NCBI RefSeq assembly: GCF_020023385.1
Contig: NZ_JAIQCL010000001.1
Location: 124,001 to 188,000, forward strand
Length of the DNA: 64,000 nt
Direction: 5' to 3'
Origin: Planococcus circulans
Lineage (GTDB): Bacteria > Bacillota > Bacilli > Bacillales_A > Planococcaceae
Below, piece after piece: positions 24,032 through 33,930 of the stretch. Numbering within the stretch: position 1 is the first letter of the stretch; every line of letters starts with the position of its first letter. The position numbers and the translations under genes are program-made. Under the pieces are notes generated by a model. The model ran no database searches. It had not been told where the DNA came from and saw only the letters and a program-made list of their open reading frames with translations.

Positions 24032-25312
24032 ATTTGTCAGTAAATTCAATTGTTCAAAGAAGTTCGGATAGGAAATTGAGATACATTCCGCATCATCAAT
24101 CACAACTTCACCAGAAGCCGCCAAAGCGCCGATTGCCGCCATCATGCCCAGGCGGTGATCGCCGTAAGAGGTCATTTCAGCACCGGTCAAGGCTGTTGGT
24201 CCATGGATGATCATGCCATCTTCCGTCGCTTCGATGTCCGCGCCCATTTTCGTCAATTCCTTGACGACGGCTGCAATTCGGTCGGTTTCCTTGACCCGCA
24301 GCTCTTCAGCGTCTTTAATCACGGTCGTTCCTTCTGCCTGCGTCGCAATAAGGGCGATCAAAGGAATTTCATCAATCAGCCGCGGAATCAAGTCACCGCC
24401 GATTTCAATCCCTTTCAAGTTGCTGGAATAAACGGTCAGATCCGCCGAACGTTCTCCCTGTGCATCGTTTTCCTTCAAATCAAAAGAAGCGCCCATTTGT
24501 TCAATCACATCCAAAATGCCTGTCCGAGTCGGATTGATGCCGACATTCTCCAAAGTCACTTTACTGTCTTCTGTAATCAAAGCCGCTCCGATCATGAACG
24601 CAGCTGATGATATGTCACCTGGCACCTTTACATGGGCTGCTGTCAGCTTCTGGCCGCCTTCGAGCTTGATCTGGTGATCTTCACGCGTAATTGTAGCCCC
24701 AAAATGTTCCAGCATGATTTCCGTATGGTCGCGTGACGCAATCGGTTCGTGGATGACTGTCTTGCCAACCGCTTTCAGTGCTGCCAAGAGAATCGCGGAT
24801 TTCACTTGAGCACTGGCAACTGGCAAGGTATAGTCAATTGCCTTCAACTGGGTTCCTTGAACTGCTAAAGGCGTGTATTGGCCATCCATCCGTCCACGGA
24901 TGTCGGCTCCCATTAAACGTAGCGGATTGATGATTCGCTTCATTGGACGTTTGGCGATCGATTCATCGCCTGCCAGAATCGAATGGAAGGATGTTCCCGC
25001 CAATAAACCAAGCATCAGGCGTGTGGTGGTACCTGAATTTCCTGTGTCCAGAACCTCGGAAGGCTCTTTCCAGGAATCTTCCCCGTCGCTTTGGATGGTA
25101 ACCAGGTCATCTGCAATATCAATTTCGACGCCTAATTTTTTGAAGCAGGAGATGGTGCTTAAACAATCGTCTCCCATCAGGAAGCCTTCAACTGTAGTTT
25201 TCCCGGTGGCCATCGAACCGAACATGATGGCACGGTGGGAGATGGATTTGTCCCCTGGCACTTTGATGCTGCCGGTCAGGGAAGGTTTTTTATACGTTAA
25301 CGATATTGCCAT
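24029..25312 (-). CDS. aroA: 3-Phosphoshikimate 1-carboxyvinyltransferase (EPSP synthase)
   Basis: Joins phosphoenolpyruvate and shikimate-3-phosphate in the shikimate pathway. The 427-residue, two-domain enzyme (called aroE in B. subtilis) carries [36 protein letters not shown] and [11 protein letters not shown]. It has the TGNSGT variant typical of class II (Bacillus-type) enzymes. I set the start at the ATG at 25312 with AAAGGACG upstream; the open frame continues back into tyrA without support. It is last in the aroC-aroB-aroH-tyrA-aroA operon. Confidence 0.95.
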   Translation of the reverse strand: MAISLTYKKPSLTGSIKVPGDKSISHRAIMFGSMATGKTTVEGFLMGDDCLSTISCFKKLGVEIDIADDLVTIQSDGEDSWKEPSEVLDTGNSGTTTRLMLGLLAGTSFHSILAGDESIAKRPMKRIINPLRLMGADIRGRMDGQYTPLAVQGTQLKAIDYTLPVASAQVKSAILLAALKAVGKTVIHEPIASRDHTEIMLEHFGATITREDHQIKLEGGQKLTAAHVKVPGDISSAAFMIGAALITEDSKVTLENVGINPTRTGILDVIEQMGASFDLKENDAQGERSADLTVYSSNLKGIEIGGDLIPRLIDEIPLIALIATQAEGTTVIKDAEELRVKETDRIAAVVKELTKMGADIEATEDGMIIHGPTALTGAEMTSYGDHRLGMMAAIGALAASGEVVIDDAECISISYPNFFEQLNLLTN

Positions 25313-25328
25313 GGGCTTATCCGTCCTT

Positions 25329-26417
25329 TCAGGAAATATACGAATCATAGACTGTCCGTGCCGAAATGCATTTCTGTGCACGGGCACGGTCTTCAGCAGT
25401 TTGGAAACTGATGACGAGAATACCGAACACATCCTCACGCGTTTCCAGAATCCGAAGATTGACGATGCTGATCTGTTCTTCTGCCAGATAGCCCGTCAAT
25501 TCCGATATACTGCCGGGAACATCGGGGATGTCAATATAAAGATCAAATACGGAGAACATCGCTCCATGTCCGGCTATCGGCAGTTTGTCGCGTACTGTTT
25601 TGGCATGCGAAAAGAATCGCTCAATCGGTTCAGGGTCGTTTTTCACGAGCATATCTTTCAATTGATCCATCTGCTCCATCCAATTGCTTAATTGCTGGAC
25701 GATCATCGCATTGTTCTGGGTGGTGATGTCACGCCACATTTCCGGATTCGATGAAGCAATACGTGTCGTATCCCGGAAACCGCCTGCTGCCAACTGCCGG
25801 GCAAAAGGGAATTTCTCCTCCTGATCCAATTGATGGACCAGCGAAGCAGCGATCAAGTGCGGAAAATGACTGACGATCGCTGTCATATGATCGTGTTCTT
25901 CAGCTGGCAGCACTTCGATTTTCGCTTTTGTCACCGCCAATAATTTCTTTAGGAACTGGAGACTCTTTTCATCCGTTTTATCACCAGGCGTTAAAATATA
26001 GAAAGCATTTTCAAATAAGACGTCTTTTGCAGCCTCTACACCGCTTTTATGGGAACCAGCCATCGGATGACCGCCAATAAAAATATGATCCAGACTTTTC
26101 GAAGCTTCCATTATTTGTATTTTTGTGCTGCCTGTATCCGTTAAAATGACATTATCTTTTAAATTCCAGTATCTGCTTTGTTCCATCAGTTTAATTGTGG
26201 CACCAACAGGCGTAGCAAAAATGATGATATCCGCTTCAGAAGCTGCTTGTTCAAGCGATGGAGGCGAACTATGTATTATGCCCATCTTAAAAGCTTTTCT
26301 TGCAGTTAATGCATCAGCATCGTAGCCCGCGACATGAACATCGCTATTGCGCTGAAGCGCTTTTGCCAGCGATCCGCCAATCAAGCCCAATCCAATGATT
26401 AAAATATGAGTTGTCAC
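25329..26417 (-). CDS. tyrA: Prephenate dehydrogenase with ACT domain
   Basis: NAD-dependent oxidative decarboxylation of prephenate to 4-hydroxyphenylpyruvate on the tyrosine branch. The 362-residue protein has a Rossmann start ([17 protein letters not shown]), the helical prephenate domain with [13 protein letters not shown], and a C-terminal ACT domain (about 290-355, [20 protein letters not shown]) expected to mediate tyrosine feedback. The GTG start overlaps the aroH 3' end by 4 nt. In B. subtilis the trpEDCFBA-hisC block lies between aroH and tyrA; here it is gone. Confidence 0.95.
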   Translation of the reverse strand: MTTHILIIGLGLIGGSLAKALQRNSDVHVAGYDADALTARKAFKMGIIHSSPPSLEQAASEADIIIFATPVGATIKLMEQSRYWNLKDNVILTDTGSTKIQIMEASKSLDHIFIGGHPMAGSHKSGVEAAKDVLFENAFYILTPGDKTDEKSLQFLKKLLAVTKAKIEVLPAEEHDHMTAIVSHFPHLIAASLVHQLDQEEKFPFARQLAAGGFRDTTRIASSNPEMWRDITTQNNAMIVQQLSNWMEQMDQLKDMLVKNDPEPIERFFSHAKTVRDKLPIAGHGAMFSVFDLYIDIPDVPGSISELTGYLAEEQISIVNLRILETREDVFGILVISFQTAEDRARAQKCISARTVYDSYIS

Positions 26418-26797
26418 GTCGAACTCACCTGGCTTTTAGCCGTCAGATCCGGGCGTAGTTTCGTCGCTTCATTTAAATAAATATGCTGGATTTCCTGTTG
26501 GCTAAGCTCTGTATTGACATGCATCATGACTCGTATACACAAAGGCATGCTGCCGGGAACGTCCATTTCATGCGTGCACATGACCGGTACATAATTCCAC
26601 TCGTCAATTGTTCGGACAGCCTTTGCAGGAAAAGCCGAAGAAATATCAGTCGTTGTCGAAATGATGACAGAAGCAACCTGATCCGGTTCGATTTTGTTTT
26701 CTTTGGCCATCTCCAAAACCAGCCGTCTTGTTTCTTTCAGGACTTCTTCCGGCTGATCTGCAGAAACCGTGATTGCACCTCTTACTCCACGTATCAT
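26414..26797 (-). CDS. aroH: Chorismate mutase (AroH type)
   Basis: Converts chorismate to prephenate. The 127-residue monofunctional enzyme of the trimeric AroH fold matches the B. subtilis length. Motifs are MIRGVRGAITV, the active-site FPAKAVR region, CTHEMDVPGSM and the C-terminal LRPDL. The ATG at 26797 overlaps the aroB TGA by one base (TGATG), a translational-coupling arrangement; AGGAGA is 9 nt upstream. It overlaps tyrA at the other end. Confidence 0.95.
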   Translation of the reverse strand: MIRGVRGAITVSADQPEEVLKETRRLVLEMAKENKIEPDQVASVIISTTTDISSAFPAKAVRTIDEWNYVPVMCTHEMDVPGSMPLCIRVMMHVNTELSQQEIQHIYLNEATKLRPDLTAKSQVSST

Positions 26798-27870
26798 CAA
26801 ATCACTTCTCCTATCTGTAAAACTAATTTTCCATATGCTTTACTGGCGTGCTGTTCTTCCACTTTTTCTACAAAAGGCTTGCCCGTCTGCTCCAGCAGCA
26901 CAAAATTCAACGCGCCTTTCGAGGACTTCTTATCTTTTTTCATATACGGCAATAAGGCTTCAAATTGAATTTCCCGCAATAAATGAAGCGGATAGCCATT
27001 TGCATTGGACCATCGGATAAATTCATTCAATTTTTCGTGTCCTGAAAGCAACAATGCGTAGGCCATGCCCAACACCACCGCTTCTCCATGCGTAATTTTG
27101 CCGTAACCAAGATGCCCCTCTAAAGCGTGGGCCAAAGTATGGCCGAAATTCAAGTATTTGCGGACGCCGCCTTCAAATTCATCTTCTTCGACGATGGCAG
27201 CTTTTACTGCAATGCCTTTTTCCAAATGCCGATTCAGATCCTCTTGGGAAATATCCGCGAAATCACGGATGGCCAAGAGTTCTGCCAGCCACTCTTCATT
27301 GGATATGAAAGCATGCTTGATCACTTCAGCCATTCCAGAACGAATTTCTCCCGGTGGCAATGTAGTGAGCAGCTTGCTGTCATACAAAACCGCTTTCGGC
27401 TGATAAAACGTGCCGATCATGTTCTTACCCAACTCGTGATTGATGGCTGTTTTTCCCCCAACCGCACTGTCATGGGCTAAAATCGTCGTCGGAAGCTGAA
27501 TGAACGGAATGCCGCGCATAAACGTTGAAGCGACAAATCCAGCCACATCTCCTGTCGCTCCTCCTCCAAATGCCAACAGCAATGAATTTCTTGAACAGTT
27601 TTCGGATAACAGAAAGCTATGGCAGGCCATGAAGGTCTCCACAGATTTCGCGTTTTCTCCAGCAGGGATCGTCATGACACGGATATCCCAGTCTGCCAGA
27701 AAACCCATTAAATACTGCAAGTGAAGCTCTGCAACCCGTTCATCCGCTATGACGACAATACGGTCTGCCGCATCGAGCAAAGGACGATATGCATCAGCAA
27801 ACAAATCGAACACCCCAGAACCGATGTGAACTGTATATGGTTGATCAGCTTCGACCCGCAATTGCTTCAT
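26797..27870 (-). CDS. aroB: 3-Dehydroquinate synthase
   Basis: Second step of the shikimate pathway: DAHP to 3-dehydroquinate, using NAD and a divalent metal. It is 357 residues with the NAD-binding GGGATGDVAGF, KTAINHELGKNMIG and metal ligands in EVIKHAFI, FGHTLAHALEG and ITHGEAV. It follows aroC by 2 nt and precedes aroH with a one-base overlap. Normal length. Confidence 0.96.
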   Translation of the reverse strand: MKQLRVEADQPYTVHIGSGVFDLFADAYRPLLDAADRIVVIADERVAELHLQYLMGFLADWDIRVMTIPAGENAKSVETFMACHSFLLSENCSRNSLLLAFGGGATGDVAGFVASTFMRGIPFIQLPTTILAHDSAVGGKTAINHELGKNMIGTFYQPKAVLYDSKLLTTLPPGEIRSGMAEVIKHAFISNEEWLAELLAIRDFADISQEDLNRHLEKGIAVKAAIVEEDEFEGGVRKYLNFGHTLAHALEGHLGYGKITHGEAVVLGMAYALLLSGHEKLNEFIRWSNANGYPLHLLREIQFEALLPYMKKDKKSSKGALNFVLLEQTGKPFVEKVEEQHASKAYGKLVLQIGEVI

Positions 27871-27872
27871 GC

Positions 27873-29045
27873 TTAAAACTCCTTCGTGTAATTCATATAA
27901 TTTTTCAGGTTGTCGACCAAACGCGGCATTTGATCCGCATCAAATTGATCCAGCAATGCGTTTGCAACTTCCCAGGCCACTACATGCTCGGCAACAATGG
28001 ATGCTGCCGGAACCGCGCAGCTGTCAGATCGCTCAATGCTTGCCTGGAATGGTTCTTTTGTTTCGATGTCCACACTGTTTAACGGCTTATATAAGGTCGG
28101 GATCGGTTTCATGACCCCTCTGACAATAATCGGCATTCCAGTTGTCATGCCGCCTTCGAATCCGCCCAGATTATTGGTTTTGCGCGTATAGCCATGTTCT
28201 TCATCCCATAGGATTTCATCATGCACTTCACTACCGGGTTTTCTGGCCATTTCAAATCCTAAACCAAATTCCACGCCTTTAAAGGCATTGATGCTCATAA
28301 TCGCTGCTGCCAGTTTGGCATCCAGCTTCCGGTCATAATGGACATAGCTTCCGATCCCTGCCGGCATGCCTTCTACGATCACTTCCACTGTTCCTCCGAT
28401 GGAATCGCCATTCTTCTTGGTTTGGTCAATTAAATCCGTCATTTGTTTGGTAACGGAAGGATCTGCACAATATACTGCATCATTTTCAACGATATCACGG
28501 ATTTCATCAGCCGACTTCCCAAGGTAACTTTCCGGGTTCACCTTAATGCCGCCGATTTCGGTTACATGAGAGACGATATTGATGCCCAGTTCTGCAAGCA
28601 ACTGCTTGGCTACTGCCCCAACTGCTACACGGACCGTCGTTTCACGCGCTGACGACCGCTCCAGGACGTTTCTCAGATCCCGGTGCCCATACTTCATGCC
28701 ACCGTTCAAATCCGCATGTCCGGGACGTGGGCGCGATATTTGGCGTTTCACTTCTTCTGTTTCTTCGATAGGTTCAATGCCCATAATGGAAGTCCAATGT
28801 TTCCAATCGTCATTCGCAACGACTAAAGCTACAGGAGAGCCCAATGTTTTGCCATGCCGAACGCCGGAAACAATTTCAACCGTATCTTTCTCGATTTGCA
28901 TCCGTCTTCCGCGTCCATGTCCGCCTTGGCGTCTTTTCAACTCTTTATTGATCATTTCTGCCGTCAAAGGCAATTGCGCCGGCAATCCCTCTATGATGGC
29001 AGTCAATTGCGGACCGTGTGATTCTCCTGCTGTTAAATAACGCAT
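27873..29045 (-). CDS. aroC: Chorismate synthase
   Basis: Last common aromatic step: EPSP to chorismate, needing reduced FMN (named aroF in B. subtilis). It is 390 residues. Family signatures are GESHGPQL at the N-terminus, [32 protein letters not shown] and [24 protein letters not shown] precedes the ATG. It heads the aro operon; in B. subtilis cheR lies between ndk and this gene, but here only about 225 nt of non-coding DNA is present. Confidence 0.96.
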   Translation of the reverse strand: MRYLTAGESHGPQLTAIIEGLPAQLPLTAEMINKELKRRQGGHGRGRRMQIEKDTVEIVSGVRHGKTLGSPVALVVANDDWKHWTSIMGIEPIEETEEVKRQISRPRPGHADLNGGMKYGHRDLRNVLERSSARETTVRVAVGAVAKQLLAELGINIVSHVTEIGGIKVNPESYLGKSADEIRDIVENDAVYCADPSVTKQMTDLIDQTKKNGDSIGGTVEVIVEGMPAGIGSYVHYDRKLDAKLAAAIMSINAFKGVEFGLGFEMARKPGSEVHDEILWDEEHGYTRKTNNLGGFEGGMTTGMPIIVRGVMKPIPTLYKPLNSVDIETKEPFQASIERSDSCAVPAASIVAEHVVAWEVANALLDQFDADQMPRLVDNLKNYMNYTKEF

Positions 29046-29230
29046 TTACGCTTTCTCCCTTCAACGTGCTAAAGTATTTATGTATCACTATACCATAAGG
29101 CATTTCTTCAATTCTATATGAAAATCAGATAAAGTGAAACTTCAATCAATTGAGAATTTTTACCTTCAATAATTGTTCATTTCCAAAATGAAATAGAGCC
29201 GCCCGAAAACCGGACGGCTCTAACAGCAAA
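29046..29230. promoter_or_regulatory. Intergenic region aroC-ndk with aro operon promoter
   Basis: There is no gene in this stretch. On the minus strand TGG-TATAGT near 29088-29096 is an extended -10 element that can drive aroC-aroB-aroH-tyrA-aroA. A second hairpin at about 29201-29227 (AGAGCCG.../...CGGCTCT) lacks a T-run and may be a structural leftover. No TRAP- or T-box-like element was seen. Confidence 0.5.
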
Positions 29231-29258
29231 TATAAAAAAAAGCAGCTGAGCTGCTTTT
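29231..29258 (-). terminator. Terminator downstream of ndk
   Basis: AAAAGCAGC/GCTGCTTTT stem with a TCA loop on the minus strand, followed by a T-rich tract. It lies just after the ndk stop. Confidence 0.85.
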
Positions 29259-29270
29259 CATCAGAGTGGA

Positions 29271-29717
29271 TTAGTTAACCCAGCTGTTCATTGTTTTTTC
29301 GTATGAAACCAATTCTTCTTCTTTGAAGAACAAGCCGATTTCGCGTTCTGCGCTTTCAGCAGAATCCGAACCGTGGATCATGTTTTTGCCGACAGTAACT
29401 GCGAAGTCGCCGCGGATCGTTCCTGGAGCTGCATCTTTAGGGTTTGTAGCGCCCATCATTTGACGTGCAGTCAAAATAACGTTTTCGCCTTCCCAAACCA
29501 TTGCGAATATAGGACCTGAAGTGATGAATTCAACCAATTCGCCGAAGAATGGACGTTCTTTGTGCTCGCCGTAATGTTCTTCTGCCAATTCAGTAGGGAT
29601 CTGCATCAATTTAGCACCTGCTAAATGATATCCTTTTTTCTCGAAACGTGCGACGATTTCTCCGATTACGTTACGTTGAACGCCGTCTGGTTTAACCATT
29701 AAAAATGTTTTTTCCAT
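29271..29717 (-). CDS. ndk: Nucleoside diphosphate kinase
   Basis: Balances NTP pools by phosphate transfer. It is 148 residues with the N-terminal [15 protein letters not shown] and the active-site histidine in [15 protein letters not shown]. The ATG at 29717 follows GAGGAG at 9 nt; a GTG three codons earlier is too close to the site. It stands alone between terminator and promoter. Length is canonical. Confidence 0.96.
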   Translation of the reverse strand: MEKTFLMVKPDGVQRNVIGEIVARFEKKGYHLAGAKLMQIPTELAEEHYGEHKERPFFGELVEFITSGPIFAMVWEGENVILTARQMMGATNPKDAAPGTIRGDFAVTVGKNMIHGSDSAESAEREIGLFFKEEELVSYEKTMNSWVN

Positions 29718-29766
29718 TGTAAACACTCCTCTATTAAAAGCTCAGGCTTATTGCCCACCTTAAAAA

Positions 29767-29794
29767 ATACTATCATTGTCGAGTCATTTGTCAA
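29767..29794 (-). promoter_or_regulatory. Promoter of ndk
   Basis: TTGACA (29794-29789) and TAGTAT (29772-29767) with a 16-nt spacer on the minus strand, directly after the hepT stop. Confidence 0.75.
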
Positions 29795-29802
29795 CCGGCA
29801 AC

Positions 29803-30777
29803 TTAAAAATTCCGTTTTCCGATAAAGAATGCAATTTTTCGCATTGTTTTCACCGCTCGCCCTTTCGGCAGGAATGTAAGTTCACGCAAAGCTTTTTCCA
29901 AATACCGTTCGCTCATCGCTTTTGCTTCCTCGATAGCAGAACTCTTACGGATTGTCTCGACAATCCGCAACCGTTCTTCAGTGGATAATTCCTTATTCAA
30001 ATTTTCTTTCAACATGGCATAGATTTCGGGATCCTTTCGCGCACACAAAATAGGCAAAGTGATATTTCCTTGGATAAAATCGCTGCCCGCCGGTTTTCCC
30101 AATTCTTCATCAGTTGAGGTGAAATCGAGAATATCATCGATAATCTGAAAGGACATCCCGATAAAATAGCCGAAACGGCGAAGATGCGCTGCAGTTTTTT
30201 CATCAGTTCCAGAAACAAGCGCGCCCAACTCACAGCTCGAAGAAATCAACAAAGCCGTCTTCCGTTTGATGCGGCGGAAATAATCCCGCAAATTTTGATC
30301 CAATTTGTATTTGTCTTTGATCTGAATAATTTCACCACGGCAAACCTCAATCAAAGTCTTCGAAAGAATCTCATGGACACGCGGAGATTCAATTTCAGTT
30401 ATCCGTTCCAATGCACGGGCCAAAATAAAATCTCCGGTATACATCGCTACACTGTTGTTCCACTGCGCCTTGACAGTCGGTTGGCCTCTCCGGATCTCCG
30501 AGTCGTCGATGACGTCATCATGGACCAATGAAGCCATGTGGATCAGTTCGAGCGGCACGGCTACGCGTTTCATGACATCAATATCATAATCTCCGAATTT
30601 TCCTGCAAGCAAAACAAAAACAGGTCGGATTCTTTTCCCTCCGGCCTGCAATAAATGAAGAGACGCATCATTTAAAAGGAGAGATTTGGAATCCACTGCC
30701 TGTTCCAATTCCTTCTCGATCATTTCCAGTTCCGGTCTAAGGTCGGAATAGAGCAATTTCAACTTCATCTTTTCCAC
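29803..30777 (-). CDS. hepT: Heptaprenyl diphosphate synthase component II
   Basis: Catalytic subunit of the two-part enzyme that makes the C35 side chain of menaquinone-7. The 324-residue trans-prenyltransferase has the first aspartate-rich motif in LVHDDVIDDSEIRRGQPT and the second in FQIIDDILDF. GGKRIRP is also present. GTG at 30777 is preceded by AAGGA at 6 nt; the internal ATG at 30768 is less well placed. It works with hepS, two genes upstream; menG lies between, as in B. subtilis. Confidence 0.94.
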   Translation of the reverse strand: MEKMKLKLLYSDLRPELEMIEKELEQAVDSKSLLLNDASLHLLQAGGKRIRPVFVLLAGKFGDYDIDVMKRVAVPLELIHMASLVHDDVIDDSEIRRGQPTVKAQWNNSVAMYTGDFILARALERITEIESPRVHEILSKTLIEVCRGEIIQIKDKYKLDQNLRDYFRRIKRKTALLISSSCELGALVSGTDEKTAAHLRRFGYFIGMSFQIIDDILDFTSTDEELGKPAGSDFIQGNITLPILCARKDPEIYAMLKENLNKELSTEERLRIVETIRKSSAIEEAKAMSERYLEKALRELTFLPKGRAVKTMRKIAFFIGKRNF

Positions 30778-30799
30778 TTAAAATCCTTCTCCCGCTAAT

Positions 30800-31498
30800 T
30801 TACTTTTTTATTCCTAGGTGGAGGGCTGCGGCGCCTCCTGTATACGGTTTGTACTTCACTTTTTCAAATCCGACTTCCGTGAACAGTTTCGCCAGCTGTT
30901 TCATGCCCGGGAAAGTTTTTGCCGATTCCTGCAACCATGAATACTCTTTATAGCTTTTAGCGAAAAGCTTGCCGAAGACTGGCATGATGAAACGGAAATA
31001 CACTCTGAAAAATGGTTTGAAGAGAATGTTCTCAGGCTGTGACGTTTCCAGACAGGCAATCATTCCACCCGGCTTCAGTACACGGTGCATCTCAGAAAGG
31101 ACTTGGCGGTAATCCGGAACATTACGAAGGCCAAAACCGATTGTCGCAAAATCAAATGAATTATCGGGATATGGCAGTGACATGGCATTTCCCTGTATCA
31201 ATTTGATTTGAGGCATCTCTTTGGTTTTCTCATGTCCGACATTCAGCATGTTCTGGCTAAAGTCCAGGCCGACGACCTGACCGGTTTCACCGACAGCTTT
31301 TCCAAGCGCAATGGTCCAATCAGCAGTTCCACAGCAAACATCGATAGCTGCAGCACCTTTGGGAACCTGCATTTTATACATGGTATCTTCACGCCATTTG
31401 TTATGCTGCTGAAAACTGATGACTGAATTCATCTGGTCATAGTTCTCTGAAATCTTTTCAAATACTTCGTGGACTCTTTGTTCTTTTGTTTTAGGCAT
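30800..31498 (-). CDS. menG: Demethylmenaquinone methyltransferase
   Basis: SAM-dependent C-methylation, last step of menaquinone synthesis (UbiE/MenG family). It is 232 residues from the ATG at 31498 ([16 protein letters not shown]); AGAAGG lies 9 nt upstream of this codon and abuts the alternative ATG at 31507. SAM site is seen as [14 protein letters not shown], and the UbiE signatures [13 protein letters not shown] and [11 protein letters not shown] follow. Coupled to hepS. The product serves the qcrABC complex. Confidence 0.95.
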   Translation of the reverse strand: MPKTKEQRVHEVFEKISENYDQMNSVISFQQHNKWREDTMYKMQVPKGAAAIDVCCGTADWTIALGKAVGETGQVVGLDFSQNMLNVGHEKTKEMPQIKLIQGNAMSLPYPDNSFDFATIGFGLRNVPDYRQVLSEMHRVLKPGGMIACLETSQPENILFKPFFRVYFRFIMPVFGKLFAKSYKEYSWLQESAKTFPGMKQLAKLFTEVGFEKVKYKPYTGGAAALHLGIKK

Positions 31499-31503
31499 AT
31501 CAG

Positions 31504-32280
31504 TCATCCTTCTCGGGTCAGCTGCTCAGCTCTATGCTGGTGCGGGGTTATTTGATGGAGCAAAAATTGTGCCAGTTCATAATCCAGTGAACAATCAGCG
31601 ATGGACGCCAATATCTGTCCATGCAGGCTATCCAGCTTTTCCAGCAACCAATGTTCGGTATAAATTTCATGAACAAGATTTGCGTTCAGTTCACGAAGGA
31701 AAAGGGTGTAATTTTTGGATTGCAACCGCTTCAGCTCATCTGTGTAGCGTATATACAGCAATGCCTGTTCAGCGATTGGAGCGTATTCGGTATAGCCATA
31801 GAATGTATAAAATGACATTAAAAGTTCAGTTTCAATAATAGTAATCGCTTCTTCTATTTCTTCTATCGGCCTGATTTCGTCTTCAAAGAACGAAGTTTTC
31901 TTTTCACTCACTTGAATAATGGCGGACGCCAGGTGCTGGACCATGGCAATATTCTTGGCATTCACCAGCACCTGATAATAGATTCCGCTGTACAGATCAC
32001 CAGCAAGCACGGTCAATTGCTGCTCTTTGATGATAGGTGAATCTTCTCTGATTTGATCATGGGCATGCAAAGCGGCATAGACAATGGAAACCGTTTTTGC
32101 AGAGGACTCGACATCTGCAGACCAAGTTTTCCCGTCAAAAAAAGGCAATAACAAAAAAAACAAACGGGATTCTCTGACGGATGGACCATCTGTAAACTGG
32201 TCGAGTGTCCGCTGGCGTACAGCATTCAAGACCTCGATTTCCATGGAAATAATTTTCGATTGTATTTGATGTCCCTTCAT
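31504..32280 (-). CDS. hepS: Heptaprenyl diphosphate synthase component I
   Basis: Non-catalytic, chain-length-determining partner of HepT. About 258 residues, helical, with the family-typical N-terminal half ([19 protein letters not shown], where catalytic Asp-rich motifs are absent) and [16 protein letters not shown] set the start at the ATG at 32280 because GGAG lies 8 nt upstream; another in-frame ATG at 32298 has no site. Divergent in sequence within the family, so the call depends also on the hepS-menG-hepT order. Confidence 0.88.
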   Translation of the reverse strand: MKGHQIQSKIISMEIEVLNAVRQRTLDQFTDGPSVRESRLFFLLLPFFDGKTWSADVESSAKTVSIVYAALHAHDQIREDSPIIKEQQLTVLAGDLYSGIYYQVLVNAKNIAMVQHLASAIIQVSEKKTSFFEDEIRPIEEIEEAITIIETELLMSFYTFYGYTEYAPIAEQALLYIRYTDELKRLQSKNYTLFLRELNANLVHEIYTEHWLLEKLDSLHGQILASIADCSLDYELAQFLLHQITPHQHRAEQLTREG

Positions 32281-32357
32281 ACTGCTTGCTCCATTCATGA
32301 TTTAGCCATACTACAATAGTATATCACAGGCAAAGCCTTGCCTTCATCCAATATCGT

Positions 32358-32579
32358 TTATTTTTTAGCTTCGCTTTCAACGATACCATGGGCAGAATGA
32401 ATTTCCGCTTTACCGCGGATTTTCATAGCTGAAGTGTGCTCCGTAAACTGGGCAATCATCACTTCGCCTTTATCCAATTTTTCAGTATGGTGAAATTTTG
32501 TGTCGTTGCCGCGCGTCAATCCGATGACATTCACGCCATCTTCCTGGGCGCGGATAATAATGTATTCTGTCTGAGCCAT
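32358..32579 (-). CDS. mtrB: Tryptophan RNA-binding attenuation protein (TRAP)
   Basis: An 11-mer ring protein that binds (G/U)AG repeats in trp mRNAs when tryptophan is bound. It is 73 residues beginning [20 protein letters not shown]. The RNA-contacting segment with [13 protein letters not shown] and [10 protein letters not shown] is conserved. The start is chosen at 32579 after GCAGGTG. It lies 21 nt after folE as in B. subtilis. Its usual target, the trp operon, is not in this window although the aro genes are. Confidence 0.94.
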   Translation of the reverse strand: MAQTEYIIIRAQEDGVNVIGLTRGNDTKFHHTEKLDKGEVMIAQFTEHTSAMKIRGKAEIHSAHGIVESEAKK

Positions 32580-32600
32580 TTTCACACCTGCTTTTCCGTA

Positions 32601-33185
32601 TTAGTCCATATTGATATAAGTGATGACTTCCGAACGTTTGATGTCATCGGTTTCCAGTATCCCACGGGAAACGGCTGTCACTGTCTTCGAGCCCGGCTTC
32701 TTGATGCCTCTCATGGTCATGCACATATGCTCGGCTTCAATCATGACGTAAACGCCATGCGGGTTTAATGTTTCCATCAATGAATCCGCAATCGTCGAAG
32801 TGATGCGTTCCTGAAGCTGTGGACGTTTTGCAACTGTCTCTACCGCACGGGCCAATTTGCTTAACCCAGTCACAACCCCATCGCGAGGTATATAGGCGAT
32901 ATGCGCTTTTCCGAAAAACGGAACGAGGTGATGTTCGCACATCGAGTAGAAAGGAATATCTTTGACGAGCACCAGTTCTTCATGACCTTCATGAAAAACG
33001 GTTTTGAAATATTCTTTCGGATCTTCCTTTAATCCAGAAAATACTTCCGCATACATCTTAGCTACCCTTTTAGGCGTATCCTTTAATCCTTCTCGGTTTA
33101 CGTCTTCCCCAACCGCCTCTAAAATCATCGAGACAGCTTGTTCTATTTTATCAAGGTCTACCTTCTGTGCTTTCACATCTATCAT
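32601..33185 (-). CDS. folE: GTP cyclohydrolase I
   Basis: First step of folate (dihydroneopterin triphosphate) synthesis; called mtrA/folE in B. subtilis. It is 194 residues with [17 protein letters not shown], the zinc-site [20 protein letters not shown] and the second zinc-ligand Cys in [18 protein letters not shown] precedes the ATG. Forms an operon with mtrB. Upstream lies the repeat-containing non-coding stretch; no clear promoter was found. Confidence 0.96.
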   Translation of the reverse strand: MIDVKAQKVDLDKIEQAVSMILEAVGEDVNREGLKDTPKRVAKMYAEVFSGLKEDPKEYFKTVFHEGHEELVLVKDIPFYSMCEHHLVPFFGKAHIAYIPRDGVVTGLSKLARAVETVAKRPQLQERITSTIADSLMETLNPHGVYVMIEAEHMCMTMRGIKKPGSKTVTAVSRGILETDDIKRSEVITYINMD

Positions 33186-33299
33186 TCTGTTTCCTCCTGT
33201 TGAAGACGAATCGTTATTTGGATGGCAGCAGGATGGCTACCGGCGGATATGTTTTTAACTGTGGTTTGTGTTTTTCCTGGATTGCTTTTGCTTTTCTCA
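33186..33299. other. Non-coding stretch upstream of folE
   Basis: About 115 nt between the folE start and the tandem repeats. No gene and no convincing sigma-A promoter were seen; the folE promoter may lie here or be carried by the adjoining repeat. Confidence 0.4.
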
Positions 33300-33422
33300 T
33301 TTTCTAGCTTCAGGAGCCAGACCCTCGGGGTCATAAGTCAACCCAGCTGCGCGGCAAAGTACGCCACTCTGCTGGTCTGTCTTATGCCTGTCGGATCCAA
33401 CCGGCTCCCTCCGCTTTTCTCA
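33300..33422. repeat. Interspersed structured repeat, copy A
   Basis: First of two tandem units of about 124 bp. Each runs from a CTAGCTTC/CGAGCTTC start through CCCTCGGGGTCATAAG, a GGCAAAG core and CTTATGCC to a terminal CCGCTTTTCTCA. TCATAAG and CTTATG can pair, giving a long imperfect stem. It is non-coding in all frames. Copy C at 49.3 kb shares the same order of blocks. Confidence 0.85.
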
Positions 33423-33546
33423 TTGTCGAGCTTCGGCGATCAAACCCTCGGGGTCATAAGCCGTTCCGCCTGTGTGGCAAAGTGCGCCACTTCGGCGGCC
33501 CGTCTTATGCCCGTCGAGTTTTGCTCGATCGTCTCCGCTTTTCTCA
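33423..33546. repeat. Interspersed structured repeat, copy B (tandem with A)
   Basis: Second unit, same orientation as A. It shares the start block, CCCTCGGGGTCATAAG, the GGCAAAG-GCGCCAC core, GTCTTATGCC and the final CCGCTTTTCTCA, while intervening bases differ by compensating changes. The junction with A repeats GCTTTTCTCATT, which suggests tandem duplication or repeated insertion at the same end sequence. Confidence 0.85.
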
Positions 33547-33592
33547 CATGAATCGTAGCATACGCACAGGTGTTTCGCAAAACTGTTGACTC

Positions 33593-33636
33593 AAAAAAAG
33601 AATGACTTTTGCAAGATTGTGTCTCGCAAAAGTCAT
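33593..33636 (-). terminator. Terminator downstream of hbs
   Basis: ATGACTTTTGC/GCAAAAGTCAT, an 11-bp stem with a 13-nt loop (33602-33636), followed on the minus strand by TCTTTTTTT. Confidence 0.9.
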
Positions 33637-33657
33637 CCTATGTACAGAGGCTAAAGC

Positions 33658-33930
33658 TTACTTCACTGCGTCTTTAAGCGCTTTACCTGGCTTAAATGCA
33701 GGAACTTTGCTTGCAGCGATCTCGATTTCAGCGCCAGTCTGTGGGTTACGTCCTTTGCGGGCCGCGCGTTCGCGTACTTCAAAGTTACCGAATCCGATCA
33801 ACTGAACTTTTTCACCTTTAGTTAGAGCGTCTTGAATCGTCTCAAATGCAGCGTCAACTGCTTTGGCAGCGTCTTTACGAGAAAGTTCAGCTGCTTCAGC
33901 AACAGAGTTCACTAATTCTGTTTTGTTCAT
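33658..33930 (-). CDS. hbs: DNA-binding protein HU
   Basis: Nucleoid-associated histone-like protein, 90 residues. It begins [20 protein letters not shown] and has the beta-arm signature [29 protein letters not shown] lies 7 nt before the ATG at 33930. A single-gene unit with its own terminator and an upstream TG-A-TACTCT -10-like element near 33980. In B. subtilis spoIVA sits between hbs and yphF; here there is only about 170 nt. Confidence 0.97.
   Translation of the reverse strand: MNKTELVNSVAEAAELSRKDAAKAVDAAFETIQDALTKGEKVQLIGFGNFEVRERAARKGRNPQTGAEIEIAASKVPAFKPGKALKDAVK

Noticed and set aside
24155..24607. 150-codon plus-strand frame opposite aroA
   Set aside because: Shadow of a strongly conserved enzyme; no start signal and no recognisable product.
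29201..29227. Hairpin AGAGCCG/CGGCTCT as an additional terminator
   Set aside because: No T-run follows on either strand; a proper ndk terminator lies at 29231-29258.
33300..33546. Possible CRISPR array from tandem repeats
   Set aside because: Only two long adjoining units of about 124 bp, with no short identical repeats, spacers or cas genes.
33222..33551. 109-codon open frame through the tandem repeats
   Set aside because: It follows two repeat units, which are known non-coding structured elements here and at 49.3 kb, and has no ribosome site.
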